A stretch of 64,000 bases of DNA from Micrococcaceae bacterium RIT 802 (GCA_016892645.1 JAFEMX010000007.1:1-64000), one strand, 5' to 3'. Shown: positions 26,925-35,240, numbered from the stretch's first letter. The notes: generated from the letters alone by a model not told the origin. Numbers and translations are program-made.

Positions 26925-27278
26925 TTGTCGACCCTAGCAACTCCGGGGACGTGCGTCCCCGTTCGGCGTCGTCCGCTTATTCCCCCATCCACGCACCGTG
27001 AACGTGTCGAGGCGTATCCATGGCATGGTGCAGCACCCGGCCGATGACCAGCAGGCCACCGTTCCGGCGGCACTTCAATGACCCCTGGCGGCAGATGATG
27101 CCAACGGGGGGTGCTTCGGGTCGGCGGGGCGGCGAGAAATCCAGCTGCCACCGCGACCGTCAGCCACCCACCTGGTGGACGCCCCCTCTTGCGGAGCGGC
27201 GGCCCCGCTGGTAGGCCTGAAGGTGATTGCCCATACGGCGGATGCCTGAGGGGTGCGTTGCGGAAAGGGTGGGTCACC
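26925..27278. other. Intergenic region upstream of the molybdopterin oxidoreductase
   Basis: These 354 bases separate two divergent genes. Open frames exist on both strands, but they are Arg/Pro-rich and resemble no family, so no gene is called. A short inverted repeat, CCACC-1-GGTGG, occurs at about 27170-27180. No riboswitch or RNA gene was recognised. Promoters for both flanking genes must lie here, but none stands out. Confidence 0.5.
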
Positions 27279-29600
27279 ATGGCCAAGCACGTCGAGAAAG
27301 TCAGCGAACCAGCCGAGTCCGACCTCGTGGTCTCGGATCGCCCCAAGGACTGGGCCGCCGGAATACCGGGCGTCCTGCACTCCATGGAACCGGCGGTGTC
27401 CGCGATGGGTGTGGCGCGAACCGGCCGTACCATCATGAAGATGAACCAGAAGGACGGTTTCGACTGCCCGAGCTGCGCCTGGCCCGACCCGCACCACCGC
27501 AAGGCCTTCGAGTTCTGCGAGAACGGTGCCAAGGCGGTCACCTGGGAGGCCACCCCGATCACCGTCGCTTCCTCGTTCTGGGCCGAGCACTCCGTGTCCG
27601 ACCTGCGCGAGAAGAGCGAATACTGGCTGGGCCAGCAAGGCCGGCTCACCGAACCCGTGTACAAGCCCGTTGGCGAGGACCACTACCGACCCGTCTCCTG
27701 GAACGAGGCCTTCGGCATCCTGGCGGAGAAGCTGAACTCGCTGGACTCCCCCGACCAGGCGGCGTTCTACACCAGCGGGCGCACGTCCAACGAGGCCGCG
27801 TTCGCCTACCAGCTCTTCGCCCGCGCGTTCGGCACCAACAACCTGCCGGACTGCTCGAACATGTGCCACGAGTCCTCCGGCTGGGCCATGGGCGAGACCA
27901 TAGGCGTCGGCAAGTCCACGGTGAACTTCGAGGACTACGAGCAGGCCGACCTGATCATCATCATGGGCCAGAACCCGGGCACCAACCATCCGCGGATGCT
28001 CACCGAACTGGAGAACTGCAAGCGCAACGGCGGCCACATCGTGGCGATCAACCCCTTGCCCGAGGCCGGGCTGCGCCGCTACAAGAACCCCCAGAAGGTC
28101 CGCGGGATCATCGGGCACGGCACCGACATCGCCGACCAGTACCTGCAGATCCGCCTCAGCGGCGACATGGCGCTGATGCAGGCCGTCTCCAAGCGGGTCC
28201 TCGAGGCCGAGGACCGCAACCCCGGCACCGTGCTGGACCACGACTTCCTGGACCGGCACTGCCAGGGGCTGCCCGAACTGCGCGAGCACCTCAGCCACCT
28301 GCGCGAGGAAACCGTCCTGGAGGCCACCGGCCTGACCAGCGCGGAGATCGACGAACTGGCGGACCGCTACATCGCCGCCGACCGCGTCATCGTCACCTGG
28401 GCCATGGGGATCACGCAGCAGAAGAAGGGCGTGGACGCCATCAAGGAGATCATCAACCTCCTGCTGCTGCGCGGGAACATGGGCAAGCGCGGCGCCGGCG
28501 CCTCCCCCATCCGCGGACACTCCAACGTCCAGGGCGACCGCACCATGGGGATCTGGGAACAGATGCCTGACGCCTTCCTGGACTCCCTGCAGGACGAATT
28601 CGGCTTCAACCCCCCGCGCGACCACGGCGTCGATGCGGTGCAATTGTTCGAGGCCATGGGCGAGGGCAAGATCAAGGTGTTCACCGCCCTCGGCGGCAAC
28701 CTCGTTTCCGCCGTCTCGGACACCGGGGTGGCCCATGCCGGCATGGAGGGCACGGACCTGACCGTCCAGATCTCCACCAAACTCAACCGCTCCCACACCG
28801 TCACCGGTGCCGCCGCACTGATCCTGCCGACGATGGGGCGGACCGAGATCGACATCCAGGAATCCGGTGAACAATTCGTGACGGTGGAGGACACCGCCTG
28901 TGCCGTGCACCCGTCCTGGGGCAATGTCGAGCCGGTCTCGCACCACCTGCTCTCCGAAACCGCGATCGTCAGCCGGCTCGCCCACGCCGTGCTGGGCGAC
29001 AAGGTCAACGTGGACTGGCAGGGGTTCGAGAAGAACTACGATCTGATCCGCGACCACATCTCCCGGGTCGTGCCCGGCTGCGCGAACTACAACGAGCGGG
29101 TCCGCCGTGAAGGCGGCTTCATCCTCGCCCACGGCCCCCGCGACACCCGGACCTTCCCGACCCCGTCCGGCAAGGCCCTGCTCACGGTCAACGAACTCGA
29201 ATACGTCGAACGGCCGGCCGGGACGCTGATCCTGCAGACCCTGCGTTCGCACGACCAGTTCAACACGACGATCTACTCCTTCAACGACCGCTACCGCGGG
29301 ATCCACAAGGGACGCGACGTCGTCTTCGTCAACGGTGCCGACCTGGCCGAGCTCGGACTGCGGAACGGCGACTACGTCGATGTCCACGGAGTGCACGACG
29401 ACGGTGTTCCCCGCGTCATGCGCCGGTGCCGGTTGGTGGAATACCCGACCGCGCCGGGTTGCGTGGCCGCCTACTACCCCGAGGCGAACGTGCTGGTGCC
29501 GTTGAGCCTGGTGGCCGACGGCAGCAACACCCCGGTGTCCAAGGCCGTGCTGGTGCGCCTGGAGAAGGTCGACGCACCGGTTCCCGCCGCTAGCCGGTGA
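27279..29600 (+). CDS. FdhF/YdeP-family molybdopterin oxidoreductase
   Basis: A 773-residue enzyme of the formate-dehydrogenase-H/YdeP branch of the DMSO reductase superfamily. The iron-sulfur region has only three cysteines (C63, C66 in DCPSCAWPD and C80 in FCENGAKA), as in YdeP rather than FdhF. Mo-cofactor-binding segments include YTSGRTSNEAAFAYQLFARA (about 161-180), MCHESSGWAMGETIG, IMGQNPGTNHPRM and the C-terminal molydopterin-binding domain (about 650-760). There is no selenocysteine or Tat signal; cytoplasmic. YdeP has been linked to acid resistance in E. coli, but its substrate is unknown. GGAAAGGG precedes the ATG. Coupled to the next gene. Confidence 0.88.
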   Translation: MAKHVEKVSEPAESDLVVSDRPKDWAAGIPGVLHSMEPAVSAMGVARTGRTIMKMNQKDGFDCPSCAWPDPHHRKAFEFCENGAKAVTWEATPITVASSFWAEHSVSDLREKSEYWLGQQGRLTEPVYKPVGEDHYRPVSWNEAFGILAEKLNSLDSPDQAAFYTSGRTSNEAAFAYQLFARAFGTNNLPDCSNMCHESSGWAMGETIGVGKSTVNFEDYEQADLIIIMGQNPGTNHPRMLTELENCKRNGGHIVAINPLPEAGLRRYKNPQKVRGIIGHGTDIADQYLQIRLSGDMALMQAVSKRVLEAEDRNPGTVLDHDFLDRHCQGLPELREHLSHLREETVLEATGLTSAEIDELADRYIAADRVIVTWAMGITQQKKGVDAIKEIINLLLLRGNMGKRGAGASPIRGHSNVQGDRTMGIWEQMPDAFLDSLQDEFGFNPPRDHGVDAVQLFEAMGEGKIKVFTALGGNLVSAVSDTGVAHAGMEGTDLTVQISTKLNRSHTVTGAAALILPTMGRTEIDIQESGEQFVTVEDTACAVHPSWGNVEPVSHHLLSETAIVSRLAHAVLGDKVNVDWQGFEKNYDLIRDHISRVVPGCANYNERVRREGGFILAHGPRDTRTFPTPSGKALLTVNELEYVERPAGTLILQTLRSHDQFNTTIYSFNDRYRGIHKGRDVVFVNGADLAELGLRNGDYVDVHGVHDDGVPRVMRRCRLVEYPTAPGCVAAYYPEANVLVPLSLVADGSNTPVSKAVLVRLEKVDAPVPAASR

Positions 29601-29971
29601 GTCCGCTCGGCGTCGCGTCGCTGCTGGAGCTCGAGCACGCAGGATGGGCCTCGCTCTGCGAGTCCCGGGGCGGGGCGTTCTACGGGGAGCTGATGCTGCC
29701 CGATGCGCTCATGGTCCTGGTCAACGGGATGGTGCTCGGGCGCGGCACGGTCGCGGCCTCGCTCGACGACGCGCCACCGTGGGCCTCCTACCAGATCAAC
29801 GAACCCCGCGTGGTGGGCCTGGGAACGGACGGCGCCGCACTGGTCTACCGTGCCCAGGCCTGGCGCGACGGCGACATCGAGCCGTTCGCGGCGCTCATGT
29901 CGAGCGCCTACCGCCTCGTCGACGGACGACCGCGCCTGGCGCTCTACCAGCAGACCACCATCACACATTGA
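29597..29971 (+). CDS. DUF4440/NTF2-like small protein
   Basis: A 124-residue cone-shaped NTF2/SnoaL-type fold (about 5-120; LLELEHAGWASLCESRGGAF, PDALMVLVNGMV, LALYQQTTITH). Members are small-ligand-binding proteins or partners of enzymes. The GTG start overlaps the oxidoreductase stop (GTGA), so it is produced with that enzyme; a stabilising or substrate-handling role is inferred only from coupling. No catalytic residues are recognised. Confidence 0.78.
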   Translation: MSPLGVASLLELEHAGWASLCESRGGAFYGELMLPDALMVLVNGMVLGRGTVAASLDDAPPWASYQINEPRVVGLGTDGAALVYRAQAWRDGDIEPFAALMSSAYRLVDGRPRLALYQQTTITH

Positions 29972-29986
29972 GCGGTCGGCGCGTGG

Positions 29987-30985
29987 TCAGCGGCGCCAGC
30001 GCGCCCGGGTGTCGGTCCTGCTGGTCTTGCAGGTGTAGACCTTGCCGTTGGACTTGCCGATGCCCCGTGCCCCGCGCAGAGAACAGAATGCGCCGGGCGA
30101 GACCTTCCGGCTGGTCGTCTTGACGGCCTTCTTCGGCGCCGGCTTCTTCGTGGTCGTCTTCTTCGCGACGGTCCCGGCCGGCTTGATCGGTGTGACCTTC
30201 GCGGCCCGCTGCTGCGCGCAGGTCTTCAGGACCCTCGCCATCGCCGACTTCTCCGACGAGGTCACCGACAAGGCGTACTTGCGCTTCACGCTGATCTGCG
30301 TGGCGACGTACTGGCAGCGGAAGCCCCTGTTCCGGGGAACCCACTCCGCGGCGTTGCGATCGCCCTTGGAACGGTTGGCCGACGCCGAGGAGGCCATCAG
30401 GTTCAACGGATCGTTCGCCAACGCCTGGCGCTGGGTCTGCGAGAGCCGTTGCGCCCCGGAGATCCAGGCGTTCTTCAGCGCGACCACGTGGTCGATGTCG
30501 ACCGATCCGGCCTTGACCTTCCAGTTGATGGCCCGGCCGGTGTAGGCGTCGTCCAGGCGCCCGGAGGCCACCTGACAGCGTTTGCGGTCCTTGTACTTCA
30601 CCCGTGACATGTCGCGTTTGAGTGCGTCCTGGCGCTCGTCGCACTTGTTCCGGTTGAAGTCCTTGAACCCGTTGCCGAATTTGGCGTTGCGGTTGTATCC
30701 CGTGGCGGGCGCCTTGCCCTTCACCGGAAGGGCATTGAGCACGGTGCGGGCCCGCGAACCGGTCAGCTTGGCTCCGGGCCTGACCTTCGAGTGGCCGGTG
30801 GAGGCCGGTAGCACGACGGCGGTGCGCTGTGACTCAAAGGCCACGAGGGTGGGGACCGCGGAGGCAATGGCTTCCACTGGGGCCCGCTCCGCCGTCGTGC
30901 CATCAAAGGCCGTCGGCGCCACCAACGCCACGGCCAGGGTTGCCGCGAACAGGGCAGAGAACAGCCCGACTGTTCCCCGTTTCAT
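29987..30985 (-). CDS. Secreted HNH-type nuclease (DUF1524/GmrSD C-terminal domain)
   Basis: The 332-residue protein has an N-terminal signal/membrane segment (MKRGTVGLFSALFAATLAVAL). The DUF1524 domain (about 85-240) shows the HNH-like core DIDHVVALKNAWISGA, the following NDPLNLMASSASANRSKGD and AAEWVPRNRGFRCQYVATQ. A Lys/Ala/Thr/Pro-rich linker leads to a small C-terminal module (SPGAFCSLRGARGIGKS ... VYTCKTS) with a cysteine pair, common in actinobacterial surface proteins. It is predicted to be an extracellular, DNA-cleaving enzyme, used for nutrient release or competition. Tandem with the next secreted basic protein. Confidence 0.86.
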   Translation of the reverse strand: MKRGTVGLFSALFAATLAVALVAPTAFDGTTAERAPVEAIASAVPTLVAFESQRTAVVLPASTGHSKVRPGAKLTGSRARTVLNALPVKGKAPATGYNRNAKFGNGFKDFNRNKCDERQDALKRDMSRVKYKDRKRCQVASGRLDDAYTGRAINWKVKAGSVDIDHVVALKNAWISGAQRLSQTQRQALANDPLNLMASSASANRSKGDRNAAEWVPRNRGFRCQYVATQISVKRKYALSVTSSEKSAMARVLKTCAQQRAAKVTPIKPAGTVAKKTTTKKPAPKKAVKTTSRKVSPGAFCSLRGARGIGKSNGKVYTCKTSRTDTRARWRR

Positions 30986-30994
30986 CCGAATCGC

Positions 30995-31606
30995 CTAGAG
31001 TTTCGAGGCGCGGTAGCCGGCCTTGCGAGCCGCCGAGGTCGTCTTGAAGCACTCCTCGGGCACGGTCCGGGCGTAGTACGCACCGCCCTTGACGTGGTAC
31101 TTCCATTCCTTCTTGCTGCCGGTGCGGTTGCCCTTCACCGGGTAGCCGGCCGGGCAGTTCTTCCCCGTGATGCGCGTGCTCCTGGTGGATGCCTTGGTGG
31201 CGGCCTTCTTCACGACCAGGGTCTGCACCTTGCTGGTCGAACGCTGCTTGGCCCTGCCGACCTTGTATTTCACCGTGGTGGTGATCCGGTAGGTCCCTGC
31301 CTTCAGCGAGGCCGACGTCGCGCTGCGCACCAGGACCTTGTTGCCGCGGGTGACCTTCAGCCGCTTGGAGAGCACCTTCGCGCCTCGCTTCGCGGAGACC
31401 AGCGGCTTGATCTTCACCTGGGCCGACCCCTTGACGGTCTTCGTGGGGATCTTGCGGATCGTGACGGCCGGTGTGGCCTTCTTCGTGGCCACCATGACGG
31501 CTGCGGAGGCCGGTGTGGCCTGGGCGAAGGCGACGACTTGCGCGCCGGAAAGTGCGAGTGATGCGGCGGCTGCGAGCGCGGCGAATCCGCGCAGGACCTT
31601 CTTCAT
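30995..31606 (-). CDS. Secreted basic protein with C-terminal sunset domain
   Basis: The 203-residue product has a Sec signal (cleavage near ASA/AV, residue 35). The middle part (about 40-140) is Lys/Thr/Val-rich, probably a beta-rich fold (KPLVSAKRGAKVLSKRLKV, GTYRITTTVKYKVG). It ends with a sunset domain (about 150-203): C-P-A-G-Y-P-V-K-G-N, then KYHVKGGAYYARTVPEECF and ARKAGYRASKL. Sunset domains accompany secreted nucleases and DNA-uptake proteins in actinobacteria. It lies nine bases upstream of the HNH nuclease on the same strand, so the two are likely co-expressed. Confidence 0.8.
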   Translation of the reverse strand: MKKVLRGFAALAAAASLALSGAQVVAFAQATPASAAVMVATKKATPAVTIRKIPTKTVKGSAQVKIKPLVSAKRGAKVLSKRLKVTRGNKVLVRSATSASLKAGTYRITTTVKYKVGRAKQRSTSKVQTLVVKKAATKASTRSTRITGKNCPAGYPVKGNRTGSKKEWKYHVKGGAYYARTVPEECFKTTSAARKAGYRASKL

Positions 31607-31714
31607 GTATTCCCCCAGGACAAGCGATGGCCGAACGGCCAGGTGGCGTGTGGACCAGCCACTGGAGGAATTCTATACGAGGTTCAAGTAAAGGGGGCAG
31701 CAACCGGGCCGTCC

Positions 31715-31727
31715 GGGGGGGGGGGGG
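31715..31727. repeat. Homopolymer tract of 13 G
   Basis: A run of 13 G in the intergenic region between the sunset-domain gene and DUF4190 gene, followed by CGACCCCC that can pair with part of it. It could be a phase-variable promoter spacer or hairpin, or a site of sequencing length error. Confidence 0.9.
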
Positions 31728-31806
31728 CGACCCCCTTGGTCGCATGCGCGCCGCCCGCCTACGGTGGAGATAGGACAGCCGACACGCCAGCATCGATGGA
31801 GGACCC

Positions 31807-32169
31807 ATGACCGACCCGGGGCAGTATCCGCAACACCAGTACCCGCAGCAGAACCCGCAGGGATATCCGGGGAACCATGCCATCGGATACGGTCAGCCCT
31901 ACGCCGCGCCGCCGCGCGGCATGAGCATCACGTCCCTGGTGCTCGGCCTCGTGTCGATCTTTTCCGGCTTCACCTTCATCGTACCCATCGTGGGCCTGGT
32001 CTTCGGCTTCCTGGGGCTCCGGCGCGAACCGGCAGGCCGGGGCATGTCCATTGCCGGGCTGATCCTCAATGGCGTGATGCTCATCGGCTGGATCCTGGTC
32101 ATCGTCTTCGTGGTCGTCATTGCCGGCGGCCTGTTCACCTTCATGCAGCAAGAAGGCATCAGCGCGTGA
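31807..32169 (+). CDS. DUF4190-type small membrane protein
   Basis: The 120-residue protein has a Pro/Gln/Tyr-rich cytoplasmic N-terminus (repeated Y-P-Q-Q and N-P-Q-G-Y units, about 1-35). Two hydrophobic helices (about 40-72 and 80-112) contain the DUF4190 elements ITSLVLGLVSIFSGF and FGFLGLRR. Its role is unknown. GGAGG precedes the ATG. First gene of a coupled three-gene operon ending in yqeY. Confidence 0.82.
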   Translation: MTDPGQYPQHQYPQQNPQGYPGNHAIGYGQPYAAPPRGMSITSLVLGLVSIFSGFTFIVPIVGLVFGFLGLRREPAGRGMSIAGLILNGVMLIGWILVIVFVVVIAGGLFTFMQQEGISA

Positions 32170-32495
32170 GCCGGCGGCCCCGCGCGTCGGCACCGCTGCT
32201 GGTTGGGGGCCTGCTGGCCGCCCTGGTGATCGGGCCCCTGGCGATCCTGGCCGGACTCGTCCTCGCGGCTTCGAGCATGGCCGCCACCTACTACGGGCTG
32301 CTCGACGGCCCCGGCCCCGGAACAGTGCTGCTGCTCGCGCTCGGCGGCGTATTGATGCTGGCCGGATGGATTGCCGTCATCGTCGGGGTCCACCGGCTGG
32401 CCGGCACCATCGACGCGCTCGGCAGGCACGCGGAGTACGGGATACTGGACGGAGCATCCGCTTCGGCACCACCGCCACGAAAGGCCGCAGAATGA
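32166..32495 (+). CDS. Small two-helix membrane protein
   Basis: A 109-residue product starting at a GTG that overlaps the DUF4190 stop (GTGA). Two strong hydrophobic segments (about 12-45 and 50-78) are followed by a short soluble tail (DALGRHAEYGILDG...PRKAAE). I recognise no family. Coupling on both sides (its stop overlaps the yqeY start, ATGA) argues that it is real despite its small size. Confidence 0.75.
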   Translation: MSRRPRASAPLLVGGLLAALVIGPLAILAGLVLAASSMAATYYGLLDGPGPGTVLLLALGGVLMLAGWIAVIVGVHRLAGTIDALGRHAEYGILDGASASAPPPRKAAE

Positions 32496-32956
32496 GCACG
32501 CTGAAGGAACAACTCCGCACCGACATGACCGCCCACATGAAGTCGGGCAACAAGCTCGCCCTCATGACATTGCGCAACGTCCTCGGCGAGATCAACACCC
32601 GCGAAAAGGGCGGCAAGACTCCGGTGGAGCTGGACGACCAACAGGTGACGACCCTGCTGCAGAAGGAAGCGGCCCGTCGCCGCGAGACCGCCCAGACCTA
32701 TGCCGACGCCGGCCAGGCCGAGCGTGCCGAGCAGGAGACCGCCGAGGCGGCGTTCATCGAGTCGTACCTGCCCGCACCGTTGACCGAAGACGACGTCGTC
32801 GGGATCGTCGAGAAGGCCATCGCCGAACACACGGTGGACGGCGTGAAGCCTGGCATGCGCCAGATGGGGCAGGTCATGAAGAGCGTCAGCGCCGAAGTCG
32901 CCGGACGGTACGATGGCAAGGCCACCAGCGCACTGGTGAAGGAGCGCCTGGCCTAG
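32492..32956 (+). CDS. yqeY: YqeY/GatB C-terminal-like protein
   Basis: A 154-residue helical protein with the family features MSTLKEQLRTDMTAHMKS, LALMTLRNVLGEINTREK and KEAARRRETAQTYADAGQAE. It resembles the tRNA-binding tail domain of GatB, and is thought to act in aminoacyl-tRNA or amidotransferase-like chemistry, though a defined role is lacking. Its last four bases overlap the stop of the convergent gene (shared CTAG). Confidence 0.88.
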   Translation: MSTLKEQLRTDMTAHMKSGNKLALMTLRNVLGEINTREKGGKTPVELDDQQVTTLLQKEAARRRETAQTYADAGQAERAEQETAEAAFIESYLPAPLTEDDVVGIVEKAIAEHTVDGVKPGMRQMGQVMKSVSAEVAGRYDGKATSALVKERLA

Positions 32957-33480
32957 GAATCACCGCGCCCGGTGTCCCGCAAGCCGGCCTTCTTGCGCCG
33001 GATCCGCAGTTCGGCATGGCGGCGGGCCTTCATCGGCAGACCGAACCTGCGGTGGCTGTAGATGATCAGGCCGAATGCAAAGCCCGCGGACCCCATGATC
33101 GAGATCGCGGTCCCCCAGCCGCCGAGCAGCCACCAGTCCTGCGGCCAGTGCCACCACCCCGGCACCGGTGGCCGCAGTCCCCAGACCAGGCCGCAGGCGA
33201 ACATCAGGGCCGCGCCGATCGAGCTCATGACGATCCTCGACCGCGTCTTCACGCCCTCGGCGGCCAGGTGGTAGGCACGCGCCTTCACCGGATGCATGAG
33301 CTTCTCGGCCCAGCGGTAGCGGGTCGAGAGCACCGCCAGGCCGGCCACGATGCACAACAGCCCCGGCCCCGGAAGGACCAGCGCCAACAGCCCGATGGCA
33401 AGCAGAAGCCAGCCCGCGGTGTTGATCGCCAGGGGCTTGAGCCAGACGTGCACGAAGGTGGAAAGCATTTGCCGCAGCAT
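32953..33480 (-). CDS. PGPGW/TIGR02611-type membrane protein
   Basis: The 175-residue protein has two hydrophobic helices (about 20-53 and 82-105), a third near 120-142, and the family signature around ALVLPGPGLLCIVAGLAVLSTRY. The C-terminus is Arg/Lys-rich (RRHAELRIRRKK). Function unknown; found across actinobacteria. An ATG four codons inside (33468) is an alternative start. It converges with yqeY, the two genes overlapping by four bases. Confidence 0.82.
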   Translation of the reverse strand: MLRQMLSTFVHVWLKPLAINTAGWLLLAIGLLALVLPGPGLLCIVAGLAVLSTRYRWAEKLMHPVKARAYHLAAEGVKTRSRIVMSSIGAALMFACGLVWGLRPPVPGWWHWPQDWWLLGGWGTAISIMGSAGFAFGLIIYSHRRFGLPMKARRHAELRIRRKKAGLRDTGRGDS

Positions 33481-33597
33481 ATCGGAGTCGGGCGGCCTCG
33501 CGCTCCCTGCTGCGTCGCCCCACGCACTCGCGCCCGGCCGCACCGGACGGGACGGTAATCTGGGGGCAAGCCAACAGCACGAGGAAGGGGCCAGCAC

Positions 33598-34218
33598 ATG
33601 GCAGACACGGACGCCGGCCCCGACACGCCTGCCCCCGGCGTCGTCCGCGGCGAGGACGGGCTGCTGCGTCCGGTGTGGGCCGCCGACGGGCTGATGCGCG
33701 GGTACTACGACACCGAATGGGGCATGCCCGTGAAGGACGAGCAGGGCCTGTTCGAACGGCTCAGCCTCGAGGCCTTCCAGTCCGGGCTGTCCTGGGCGAC
33801 CATCCTGCGCAAACGCGAGAACTTCCGGGCGGCGTTCGACGGATTCGACCCCGAGACCGTCGCAGCCTTCGGCGACGACGACGTCGAACGCCTGCTCACC
33901 GACGCGGGGATCATCCGCAACCGCGCCAAGATCCGGGCGACGATCAACAACGCCCGGGCCACCATCGACCTGCGCGCCGAGGGCGGCCTGCCCCAGTTCA
34001 TCTGGTCCTTCCAACCGGAGGCCACGCCGGCGCCGGCGACCATGGCCGAGGTACCGACCACCTCCGCGGAATCCATCGCCTTGTCGAAGGCCCTGCGCAA
34101 GAAGGGGTTCTCCTTCGTCGGACCCACGACCATGTTCGCGCTGATGGAAGCCGTCGGCATCGTCGACACCCACCTGGTGGACAGCCACCGGCGCGGCACC
34201 TCGGGCATCTGGGCATGA
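33598..34218 (+). CDS. tag: DNA-3-methyladenine glycosylase I (Tag family), zinc-snap residues lost
   Basis: A 206-residue HhH-superfamily base-excision enzyme that removes 3-methyladenine. Family blocks are clear: YYDTEWGMPVKDEQGLFERL, FQSGLSWATILRKRENF, DAGIIRNRAKI, FIWSFQP and LRKKGFSFVGPTTMFALMEAVG. In E. coli Tag, Cys4, His17, His175 and Cys179 bind zinc; here the equivalents read Val, Tyr, His and Ser. Three ligands are therefore gone, although the base pocket is kept. GGAAGGGG precedes the ATG. Overlaps crcB1 (ATGA). Confidence 0.9.
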   Translation: MADTDAGPDTPAPGVVRGEDGLLRPVWAADGLMRGYYDTEWGMPVKDEQGLFERLSLEAFQSGLSWATILRKRENFRAAFDGFDPETVAAFGDDDVERLLTDAGIIRNRAKIRATINNARATIDLRAEGGLPQFIWSFQPEATPAPATMAEVPTTSAESIALSKALRKKGFSFVGPTTMFALMEAVGIVDTHLVDSHRRGTSGIWA

Positions 34219-34772
34219 GCCGGCGCGACCCACACCCCGAACTTCCCGTCGACACCGACACCGACGCACTCGAGATCCCACCGCGCACCACCCGCCGGAG
34301 ACCTCCGCGCCAGATACTGCACCCCCGGCAATCGGACCGCCCGCTGCACCTGAGCCCGCCGCACGTGGGCGTGGTCCTGCTCGGCGGGATCTTCGGCACC
34401 GCCGCCCGCGAGGGCCTGACCCTCGCCGTCCCCGGCATCGGCGGGTTTCCCACCACGATCCTGGCGGTCAACATCGTCGGCGCGTTCCTGCTCGGGCTGC
34501 TGCTGGAGTCCCTGCTGCGGGCCGGGCACGACGGCGGTGCCCGGCGGACGCTGCGCCTGATGCTGGGCACGGGGTTTCTGGGCGGCTTCACCACCTACAG
34601 CACGTTCGCCGTCGACGCCGTCGAACTCTGGGGCGTGCCGGGAAGCGGCACGGCCGACCCGGCCGCCGGCGTCCTCCTGGTGCTCGCCACCGTCCTGGCA
34701 GGCGCCGTCGCGTCCTGGGCGGGCATTGCGGTGGCCGCCCGGTACCGTCCGCGCACGGAGGCGGGATCGTGA
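34215..34772 (+). CDS. crcB: Fluoride channel CrcB/Fluc homologue 1
   Basis: The 185-residue protein has a 45-residue polar Arg/Pro-rich N-terminal extension, then four hydrophobic helices. Fluc features include ILAVNIVGAFLLGLLLE (conserved Asn of helix 2) and the break GFLGGFTTYSTFAVDAV with the Phe box and central Na+ site Thr/Ser. It exports F-. It is coupled to tag upstream and to a second crcB downstream. Two different subunits in tandem suggest a heterodimeric channel, as in many Gram-positives. The N-terminal tail is unusual. Confidence 0.9.
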   Translation: MSRRDPHPELPVDTDTDALEIPPRTTRRRPPRQILHPRQSDRPLHLSPPHVGVVLLGGIFGTAAREGLTLAVPGIGGFPTTILAVNIVGAFLLGLLLESLLRAGHDGGARRTLRLMLGTGFLGGFTTYSTFAVDAVELWGVPGSGTADPAAGVLLVLATVLAGAVASWAGIAVAARYRPRTEAGS

Positions 34773-35155
34773 CCCCGTTGCTGTTCGCGTGCCTCTCCGT
34801 CGCCGGTGGTTGCGGCGCAGCTCTCCGGTTCTTCTTCGACGGCTGGGTCAAGGCCCACACCCGCGTCGCCTTCCCCGTGGGGACATGGTTGATCAACGTC
34901 TCCGGTTCCCTGGTCTTGGGCCTGTTGGCGGGACTCACCCTGGCCTTCGTGACACCAGAGCCTGTCTACCTCGTGGCGGGAACCGGATTCCTGGGCGGCT
35001 ACACGACGTTCAGCACGGCCAGCTTCGAGTCGGTGCGCCTGCTGCAAGAACGCCGGTACCTGGCCTCGTTGGCCAACGGGCCGGGCATGGCAGTGCTGTG
35101 CGTCGCGGCCGCGGGGCTGGGATACTGGGTCGGCCAGCTCACGTCGTGGGCATGA
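34769..35155 (+). CDS. crcB: Fluoride channel CrcB/Fluc homologue 2
   Basis: A 128-residue compact Fluc subunit with four helices, TWLINVSGSLVLGLLAG and GFLGGYTTFSTASFESV. The GTG start overlaps the crcB1 stop (GTGA). Fluc channels are dual-topology dimers; paired genes usually give oppositely inserted partners. No fluoride riboswitch was seen upstream of the operon (33481-33597). Confidence 0.92.
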   Translation: MTPLLFACLSVAGGCGAALRFFFDGWVKAHTRVAFPVGTWLINVSGSLVLGLLAGLTLAFVTPEPVYLVAGTGFLGGYTTFSTASFESVRLLQERRYLASLANGPGMAVLCVAAAGLGYWVGQLTSWA

Positions 35156-35162
35156 TCCGAAG

Positions 35163-35240
35163 ATGCCGTACCTTCTCTCCGACGACGAGCTGGATCGCGG
35201 GAAGACCAGTCACCCTACAAACTGGTACGTATCGAGCTGA
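35163..35240 (+). other. Possible 25-codon ORF or gene fragment between crcB2 and hipA
   Basis: An ATG seven bases after the crcB2 stop opens MPYLLSDDELDRGKTS..., ending at TGA. It is too short to assign and has no clear ribosome site. It may be a degraded gene start or chance. Nothing else is recognised up to the hipA stop at 35405. Confidence 0.2.

Noticed and set aside
27075-29396. 773-codon open frame on the minus strand opposite the molybdopterin oxidoreductase
   Set aside because: Composition is that of a GC-rich shadow; the plus-strand gene has clear cofactor motifs.
33481-33597. Fluoride riboswitch upstream of tag-crcB-crcB
   Set aside because: No match to the conserved crcB-motif core was visible.
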